Assembly (NCBI GenBank): GCA_021783525.1
Contig: JAJXTT010000096.1
Coordinates: forward strand, 1 to 6,889
Length of the DNA: 6,889 bases
Reading direction: 5' to 3'
Source of the DNA: Pseudomonadota bacterium
GTDB lineage: Bacteria > Pseudomonadota > Gammaproteobacteria > Burkholderiales > Gallionellaceae
Part shown: one piece after another, positions 1 through 5,900 of the stretch
How positions within the stretch are numbered: position 1 is the stretch's first letter
How the letters are laid out: the number at the start of each line of letters is the position of its first letter
The notes under the pieces: model-generated
What the model saw: only the letters and a program-made list of their open reading frames with translations
The model's database searches: none
Told to the model about the DNA's origin: nothing
Made by a program: the position numbers and the translations under genes

Positions 1-572
1 CAAAGCGGTTCATCCTCGTGCCGCAGATCGCGGAGGAATTTTTGCTCCGCCTCAAGACGAAAGTGGAGGCGCTCAAGCTCGGCGACCCGATGGACGAGAA
101 CACGCAGATCGGCCCCATGGCCCGCGCCGACCTGCGCGACAACCTGCACCGGCAGATCACCGAATCGATTGCCCAGGGCGCCATCGCAGTGACCGGGTGC
201 AAGCCGGTAGTGCGCGAGGGATTCTTCTACCAGCCGTCCATTCTGGATCGAGTCACCTCCACGGCATGCGCTTACCACGAAGAACTGTTCGGCCCGGTCG
301 CCATTGTGATCCGCGCCGCGAGCGAGGAGGATGCGCTGCGTATCGCAAACGAGACCAGATTCGGACTTGGCTCATCGATCTGGAGCAGGGACGTTGCGCG
401 CGCGGAGCAACTGGCGACGCACATCCAGGCCGGATGCAGCTTCATCAACGGCATGGTGAAGTCCGATCCGCGTTTGCCGTTCGGCGGCATAAAGTCTTCG
501 GGCTACGGGCGCGAGCTGTCCAGACTGGGAATCCATGAATTCGTGAACGCGAAGACAGTGTGGATCAGATAG
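1..572 (+). CDS. Aldehyde dehydrogenase, succinate-semialdehyde dehydrogenase type (C-terminal part, 5' end outside window)
   Basis: C-terminal fragment of an NAD(P)-dependent aldehyde dehydrogenase, which oxidises an aldehyde to a carboxylic acid in the cytoplasm. The frame is open from the first base and reads KRFILVPQIAEEF, the segment that follows the catalytic cysteine in this family, so the nucleophile probably lies only a few codons outside the window. About 188 residues are visible of the usual 455 or so. Visible family motifs are LKLGDPMDENTQIGPMAR, the EELFGPV block that contacts the cofactor ribose, and near the end PFGGIKSSGYGREL followed by GIHEFVNAKTVWI. These last blocks resemble the GabD1/YneI-like succinate-semialdehyde dehydrogenases, so that substrate is a reasonable guess, but family members are easily confused. 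The GTG at 18 is internal and not the start. The gene ends in TAG and is followed 20 nt later by a strong hairpin. Confidence 0.93.
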   Translation, partial: KRFILVPQIAEEFLLRLKTKVEALKLGDPMDENTQIGPMARADLRDNLHRQITESIAQGAIAVTGCKPVVREGFFYQPSILDRVTSTACAYHEELFGPVAIVIRAASEEDALRIANETRFGLGSSIWSRDVARAEQLATHIQAGCSFINGMVKSDPRLPFGGIKSSGYGRELSRLGIHEFVNAKTVWIR

Positions 573-592
573 GCCGCCGACAGGGTTCTTCA

Positions 593-628
593 AGATGATC
601 GGGCGCGCGGAGAATCGCCCGATCATCT
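593..628 (+). terminator. Hairpin after the aldehyde dehydrogenase gene, possible terminator
   Basis: A perfect 13-bp inverted repeat, AGATGATCGGGCG (593-605) and CGCCCGATCATCT (616-628), surrounds a 10-nt loop. It starts 20 nt after the aldehyde dehydrogenase stop codon, where a transcription terminator is expected. No U-run follows on the plus strand (the next bases are GCCCGCTCG), so it does not fit the classic intrinsic pattern. It may instead protect the 3' end of the mRNA or work with Rho. Confidence 0.55.
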
Positions 629-682
629 GCCCGCTCGACCTGTGCTCCGCTGGATTGAACGGACGTTCCCTGCCGCATCTGG

Positions 683-711
683 TTGACGTCCTGCATCCCC
701 GCCCCCAATAT
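683..711 (+). promoter_or_regulatory. Weak candidate promoter for the histidine kinase gene
   Basis: TTGACG at 683-688 matches five of six bases of the -35 consensus. A poor -10 candidate, CAATAT, lies 17 bp downstream at 706-711 and ends about 60 nt before the kinase ATG. The -10 overlaps a small inverted repeat (CCCC 703-706, GGGG 714-717). Apart from the hairpin at 593-628, this is the only promoter-like signal I see in the 573-772 gap. The support is only the -35 match and the position. Confidence 0.25.
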
Positions 712-772
712 CAGGGGACTGCGGGCAGAAGTTGTTCGAAAACGATCCATACCCTGGCGGGGCACAGACTTC

Positions 773-2536
773 ATGAGTGAACATATTCTGCAGGAGTCAA
801 AAATCGACGCGATCAGGGCCGAGCAGGTCATGGCCTTTTACGCTGAATCCGATATCCAGAATCTGGCCGGTGCAGTGGTTTTCTCACTCGTCGTGATCGC
901 GGTCTACCAATTCGTGTCTCCCTGGAAGTATGCGCCACCGCTGGCGATGGTCTATCTGGCGACCATCATGCGCAGCTACTACATCCGCCGCTATCACCGC
1001 GCACCCGAACTCAGGAGCGCCGGTCAATGGGGAAGACTTCAGACCTTGTATTCAGCCCTGGCAGGACTGGGCTGGGGGATAGGCTTCACGTTGATGTTGC
1101 CCTCCTTGTCTCCCGAATATCAGTTGCTCATTGTGGCGGTCAGCGCGGTTTCTTCGGCATCGTCGGTCTCCGAAGGATTCTCCTACGTCTGGCCGTCGCG
1201 CATGTTTACGGTTGCCACGCTTGTTCCGCAGATCATCTGGCTGGCGACGGTGGGAGACCGGCTGCACACGATCCTTTTCGTGCTGCTGCTGATCTTTCTC
1301 CCGATGACCCTGTGGCTGAGCTTCAAGAGAAACCATATCTTTGCCCATGCGGTGGAACTGCGCCTGCAGAATGAGGCACTGGTCAAGGAGTTGACGCAGC
1401 AGCGCGACCTGGTGGAGCAAGCCAGCAGGGACAAAACGCGCTTCCTGGCCTCCGCCAGCCATGACCTGCGCCAGCCCCTGTCCGCACTGGTACTGTTCCT
1501 CGACTTGCTGGGCGCGGACAGGCAATTGTCCAGCCAGAGCCAGAGCATGGTGCTGCGGGCGCACCAGGCGGCAAATTCCCTGAGCGGACTGCTGATGACC
1601 TTGCTGGATATCTCGAAGCTGGATGCCAGCATCGTCAAACCGAATTGCTGTTCTTTTGCCGTGCAGCTTCTGTTCAGGGAACTGGAGAACGAGTTCCTGC
1701 CGGTCGCACAGAACAAGGGCATTCAATTGTCCTTCGTATTCAGTTCGGCGCTGATCGACAGCGATCCCGTGTTGCTGGGACAGATCCTGCGCAACCTGAT
1801 TTCGAATGCACTGCGCTATACCGATTCCGGACGAATCGTGGTGGGATGCCGGCACAAGCGCGACATCCTGTCGATTGAAGTGCACGATACCGGTATCGGC
1901 ATCCCAGCCGATCAGCACGAGGCCATCTTCAGGGAGTTCTACCAGATAGGAAACAAGGAACGCGACCGGCAAAAGGGACTGGGACTGGGGCTGGCGATCG
2001 TCAAACGCACCGTACAACTGCTCGGGCATGGAATCAGCTTGCGATCCCGGCCCGGCAGCGGTTCCTGTTTTGCGGTCACCGTTCCGATGGCACAGGATTT
2101 CATGAATGAAGGCACACTGCCGTTCAGGACCGAAAGCGCCCAGGCCGAACTCAATACTCGCGGCCAGCGCATCGCCATCATAGAGAATGAAGAAGACATC
2201 CGCATCGGCATGCAGAGCATCCTGCAAAGCTGGGGCTGCGATGTCATCGCCGCCAATTCAACAGATGCGATCATGGGCATGCTGGAGCATGACCCTGAGC
2301 CCGTGACGGCGATCATTTCGGATTTTGGCTTGAGCGATTCGAGCAACGGCATCGATGCGATTGCCGCATTGCGGCAACGCTATAGCGCCAACCTGCCCGC
2401 TCTCCTGATCACCGGCGACACGACCAGGGAAACCTATGTGGCGGCCCAGCAGGCCAACTTGACCCTGCTTTACAAACCGGTGAAGGCGGAAGTCCTGCGC
2501 ACCGCGCTCGTCGAGATCATGCAGCCCTCTGCATGA
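773..2536 (+). CDS. Membrane-bound hybrid sensor histidine kinase with C-terminal receiver domain
   Basis: A complete 587-residue inner-membrane hybrid kinase. Residues 31-183 hold five or six hydrophobic stretches (about 31-49, 53-69, 91-110, 115-131, 143-160, 164-183) with little room for a periplasmic domain, so the signal may be sensed in or at the membrane. A short coiled-coil-like linker (about 195-220) leads to HisKA with FLASASHDLRQPL, His230 being the phosphorylation site. The ATPase domain shows an N box (LRNLISNALRYT, 339-350), G1 (DTGIGIP, 372-378), an F box (FREFY) and G2 (GLGLGLAIV, 402-410). The receiver (about 466-583) has phospho-acceptor Asp517 (IISDFGL), Thr547 and Lys568 (YKPVK). 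Its acidic pair is Glu471-Asn472 where Asp-Asp is usual. There is no PAS, HAMP or HPt domain, and no partner regulator is visible. ATG 773 is preferred over the in-frame TTG at 683 because the kinase sequence begins sensibly there and a weak GG-rich ribosome site (756-762) precedes it. The signal and target are unknown. Confidence 0.92.
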   Translation: MSEHILQESKIDAIRAEQVMAFYAESDIQNLAGAVVFSLVVIAVYQFVSPWKYAPPLAMVYLATIMRSYYIRRYHRAPELRSAGQWGRLQTLYSALAGLGWGIGFTLMLPSLSPEYQLLIVAVSAVSSASSVSEGFSYVWPSRMFTVATLVPQIIWLATVGDRLHTILFVLLLIFLPMTLWLSFKRNHIFAHAVELRLQNEALVKELTQQRDLVEQASRDKTRFLASASHDLRQPLSALVLFLDLLGADRQLSSQSQSMVLRAHQAANSLSGLLMTLLDISKLDASIVKPNCCSFAVQLLFRELENEFLPVAQNKGIQLSFVFSSALIDSDPVLLGQILRNLISNALRYTDSGRIVVGCRHKRDILSIEVHDTGIGIPADQHEAIFREFYQIGNKERDRQKGLGLGLAIVKRTVQLLGHGISLRSRPGSGSCFAVTVPMAQDFMNEGTLPFRTESAQAELNTRGQRIAIIENEEDIRIGMQSILQSWGCDVIAANSTDAIMGMLEHDPEPVTAIISDFGLSDSSNGIDAIAALRQRYSANLPALLITGDTTRETYVAAQQANLTLLYKPVKAEVLRTALVEIMQPSA

Positions 2537-2554
2537 TTCGGGTTCGGGAAACGT

Positions 2555-2971
2555 TCACCCCACCAGTTTCTTTGCATTCCGGAACATGCGCAGCCATGCG
2601 CTGTTCTCGTGCCGGGCCTTTTCGGTGGGGGGGATGTGGGCAGGCAGCGGCTCGGCCAGTCCCAGTGTCTTGTGCACGATGCCGCACAGTTCGGCAAAGA
2701 TCGGCGATTGCGGGTTCGCCTGGTAGTGCTTCTGGTTTCCCACGCGCCTGACTGTCACCAGGCCGCTTTCGTCCAGGCGCTTCAACTCACGCTGCACCGC
2801 ACCGGAACCCCCGCCGGACAACCCTATCAGTTCGGTGGCAAAAAAACTGCGCTCCGGCTGCCCGAACAATAATCCCAGCACGCGCTGCTGCGTAGTGGAG
2901 AACAGCGCAGCGGATAAACTGACGTGCCGAACCACAGCGGAGGTTTTGGCTTTCATGCCCATAGCGGGCAT
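2555..2971 (-). CDS. Small winged-helix transcriptional regulator (ArsR/MarR-like) with a PurL-derived C-terminal tail
   Basis: 138 residues if the first ATG (2971) is used. Residues about 22-87 form a winged helix: LFSTTQQRVLGLLFGQPERSF, a recognition-helix region SGAVQRELKRL, and a wing LVTVRRVGNQKHYQANP. As I recall, this HTH occurs both alone and at the N-terminus of nucleotidyltransferase-fold proteins, where KTxGLAEPLREAL leads into the second domain. Here the similarity stops at KTLGLAEPL (to about residue 109) and the nucleotidyltransferase part is absent. The last 17 or so residues (ENSAWLRMFRNAKKLVG) instead match the C-terminus of PurL, encoded by a direct repeat of the purL 3' end. 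It probably acts as a DNA-binding repressor, and a palindrome next to its start is a likely autoregulatory site. In-frame ATGs at 2962 and 2956 are alternative starts. The predicted -10 box overlaps the 2971 ATG, so a leaderless start at 2962 (135 residues) is quite possible. The gene converges on the kinase gene with an 18-bp gap and lies just downstream of purL. Confidence 0.8.
   Translation of the reverse strand: MPAMGMKAKTSAVVRHVSLSAALFSTTQQRVLGLLFGQPERSFFATELIGLSGGGSGAVQRELKRLDESGLVTVRRVGNQKHYQANPQSPIFAELCGIVHKTLGLAEPLPAHIPPTEKARHENSAWLRMFRNAKKLVG
2558..2630 (-). repeat. Direct repeat of the purL 3' end, distal copy (now the end of the winged-helix gene)
   Basis: Aligns without gaps to 3003-3075 at a constant offset of 445 bp, with 56 of 73 bases identical. 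The core 2574-2612 matches at 36 of 39, including an exact 21-bp run (2581-2601). Read in the winged-helix frame it encodes ENSAWLRMFRNAKKLVG followed by a stop. The FRNA(R/K)K..G ending is the usual C-terminus of PurL (E. coli PurL ends FRNARKQLG), so this copy may hold the original purL terminus. Confidence 0.85.
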
Positions 2972-2997
2972 CTTACTACCCAATATGGGTATGTCAA
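2970..2997 (-). promoter_or_regulatory. Probable sigma-70 promoter of the winged-helix gene, overlapping the purL stop codon
   Basis: On the minus strand a perfect -35 box TTGACA (2997-2992) is followed, after 16 bp, by TAAGAT (2975-2970, four of six -10 bases). The -35 contains the TGA stop of purL. The -10 overlaps the first ATG of the winged-helix gene, so transcription would start at about 2963, right at the second in-frame ATG (2962-2960). The gene would then have its own, nearly leaderless transcript rather than depending only on readthrough from purL. Confidence 0.55.
2977..2991. promoter_or_regulatory. Palindromic operator candidate between -35 and -10 of the winged-helix gene
   Basis: TACCCA-ATA-TGGGTA is a perfect inverted repeat with 6-bp arms and a 3-bp spacer. 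It fills the spacer of the predicted promoter and lies 5 bp from the first ATG of the winged-helix gene. A dimeric winged-helix protein bound here would block RNA polymerase, so autorepression is the simplest reading. The symmetry is seen directly; the binding protein is inferred from position. Confidence 0.6.
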
Positions 2998-5900
2998 CTC
3001 TGCGCGACCCACTTCCTCGCATTCTGGAACATGCGCAGCCATGCGCCGTTCTCTTGCGGCTCCGACGCGGTGGGGCGAAGCCCTTCGGTGCGGGAGGAGC
3101 CGCTTGGCAGTTGCTCCCGCAAACGGCCGACTTCGTCAGTAACGTGTCGCAACTGCCACTCCTTCGGATACCAGGAGTTCTGCACGGCACGGAACACGCG
3201 CTCGGGGTGCGGCATCATGATGCTGAAGCGTCCGTCCGGCGTGGTGAGTCCGGTGATGCCCTGCGGCGAGCCGTTGGGGTTGAGCGGATAGGTCGTCGTC
3301 GCCTTGCCGTAGTGGTCGACATAGCGCAGCGTGACCAGCGGTTGCGCAGCATGCAGGCGTTTGGTGTTGCCGAAGTCGGCATAGCCTTCGCCGTGCGCCA
3401 CGACGATGGGCATGCGGCTGCCGGCCATGCCCTCGAACAGGATGGACGGCGTCTGCTGCACTTCCACCATCACGAAGCGCGCCTCGAACTGCTCGGACTG
3501 GTTGCGCGCGAAGTGCGCCCAGTCCTCGGCGCCGGGAATGATCTCGTGCAGGTTGCTCATCATCTGGCAGCCGTTGCACACACCCAACGCAAACGTATCG
3601 TTCCTGTTGAAGAATCCTTCGAACTCGTCGCGCGCCCTGGGATTGAACAGGATGGATTTCGCCCAGCCCTCGCCCGCGCCCAGCACGTCGCCGTAGGAGA
3701 ATCCGCCGCAGGCCACCACGCCCTTGAAGTCGGCCAGCTTCACGCGGCCGCTGATGATGTCGCTCATGTGCACGTCCACGGCGGCGAAGCCGGCGCGATC
3801 GAACGCGGCCGCCATCTCGACGTGGCCGTTGACGCCTTGCTCGCGCAGGATGGCCATCCTGGGGCGGGAAGTAAGCACCGCCGCTGCCGTTCGTCCTGAG
3901 CTTGTCGAAGGATGGGCGGTAGAGGCTGGCGGTTCGACATAACCAACGACTTGGCTGGTGTCTTCTGATAGCCTGGTCGGATGGCTAGTAGTTCCATCAG
4001 GCTCACCGCGAACGGTACAGGGGTTCTCATTCGGATCGTAGGTCAGCTTCACATGCAGGCCCGGGTCTTTCGCGTCCAGCGCGCGGTCGTATTCCTGTTG
4101 CGCGCAGGCCGGGTTGTCGCGCAGTTTCTGCATCTGGTACGTTGTTTCGGACCAGATGCGGCGCAGCGTGATCGCGTTCTCGCTGTACAACCGCGTCTTG
4201 CCGCGCGTGATGTTGATCGTGCCGCCGGTGTTGAGGCGCGCCACTTCGTGCACGCTGGAAAGGCCTGCGTCGTCGCACTGCACGAAGATGTCGGCCAGGT
4301 CGGCGCGGCGCACCTGCACCAGTGCGCCGAGTTCTTCGTTGAACAGGATGCCGAGGTCGTCGCCCTTGCATTCGTCGAGGCGGATGTCCAGGCCGATGTG
4401 CGAGGCGAAGCTCATCTCGCACAAGGCTGCCAGCATCCCGCCATCGGAACGGTCATGGTAGGCCAGCAGCCTGCCTTCGCGGTTGAAGCGCTGGATGAGG
4501 TTGAAAAAAGCCTTGAGCTTTTTGGCGCTATCCACGTCCGGCGCCACATCGCCGACTTGCTTGTACACCTGCGCCAGCGCCGAACCGCCGAGGCGGTTCT
4601 TGCCGCCGCCCAGGTCGAACAGCAGCACGACGGTATCGGTGTCGGCCACCAGTTGCGGCGTGAGCGTCTTGCGCGCATCGCTGCAGGGCGCGAAGGCGGT
4701 GACGATGAGCGACAGCGGTGCAGTGACGGCCTTGCTCTGCTCTCCCTCTTTCCAGGTGGTCTTCATCGACATGGAGTCTTTGCCCACCGGGATGCTGATA
4801 CCCAGGTGCGGGCAGAGCTCCATGCCCACGGCTTTGACGGTATCGAACAGGGCGGCGTCTTCGCCGTGATGTCCGGCGGCTGCCATCCAGTTCGCCGAGA
4901 GTTTGATGTCGCCGATCTTGTCGATCTGTGCGGCGGCGATATTGGTGATCGCCTCACCGATGGCCATGCGACCCGAAGCCGGGGCGTCGATTACGGCGAT
5001 GGGGGTGCGTTCGCCGAGCGCGAAGGCTTCGGCCAGATAGGTGTTGTACCCCATCAGTGTGACGGCGACATCCGCCACCGGCACTTGCCACGGGCCGACC
5101 ATCTGGTCACGCGCGGTCATGCCGCCCACGGTGCGGTCGCCGATACTGATGAGAAACGTCTTGTCAGCCACGCTGGGCAGGCGCAACACCCGCTCGATGG
5201 CGTCTTTCAGCACGATGTTGCCGGTATCGAATTTCGGCAGCTTCACCTGTTCGCGCTGTACCTTGCGCGTCATCTTCGGCGGCTTGCCGAGCAACACGGA
5301 GAGCGGCATATCCACCGCATTGTTGCCGAATTCTTCGTCATGCACCACGAGCTGGTCTTCGCGGATGGCCGTGCCCAGCACCGCGAAGGGACACCGCTCG
5401 CGTTCGCACAATGCCTGGAATTCCAGGACGCGCTCCACCGGGATGGCCAGCACGTAGCGCTCCTGCGCCTCGTTGCTCCAGATCTGCATCGGCGACATGC
5501 CGCGCTCCTCAGAGGGCACCGAGCGCAGCTCCAGCTTCGCGCCTTTGCCTCCACCATGCACCAATTCCGGCAGCGCGTTGGAAATGCCGCCCGCACCGAC
5601 GTCATGGATGGAGAGGATGGGGTTGTCGTCGCCCATCTGCCAGCAGCGGTCGATGACTTCCTGCGCACGGCGCTGCATCTCCGGGTTGCCGCGCTGCACT
5701 GAATCGAAATCGAGGTTCTCGGCATTGGCGCCGGTATCCATGCTGGATGCCGCGCCACCGCCCAGGCCGATCAGCATGCCGGGGCCGCCAAGCTGGATCA
5801 GCACCGCGCCATTCGGCAATTCGTGCTTGTGGGTGTGCTCGGCCTTGATGTTGCCGACGCCGCCCGCGAGCATGATGGGCTTGTGGTAGCCGCGCACTTC

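Noticed and set aside
703..717. CCCC-AATATCA-GGGG upstream of the kinase as a second binding site for the winged-helix protein
   Set aside because: It shares CCCAATAT and GGG with the palindrome at 2977-2991, but the spacing between the arms differs and the outer bases do not match. The resemblance is too weak to claim co-regulation.
1052..2227. Minus-strand open frame (391 codons) opposite the histidine kinase
   Set aside because: It is antisense to the HisKA and ATPase domains, is rich in Gln, His and Arg, and shows no domain, ribosome site or promoter.
2972..3190. N-terminal extension of the winged-helix frame into purL (would give 211 residues)
   Set aside because: The extra 73 residues are out-of-frame purL sequence, low in complexity, and lie upstream of the probable promoter. 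The family begins near the ATGs at 2971-2954.
2835..3899. Plus-strand open frame (354 codons) across the winged-helix start and the purL 3' end
   Set aside because: It runs antisense through two supported genes and the operator region, and its translation has no family resemblance.
3981..5702. Long plus-strand open frame (573 codons) opposite purL
   Set aside because: It lies wholly antisense to clearly conserved PurL motifs, its translation is rich in His, Arg and Ala with no recognisable domain, and such open antisense frames are common opposite GC-rich genes.
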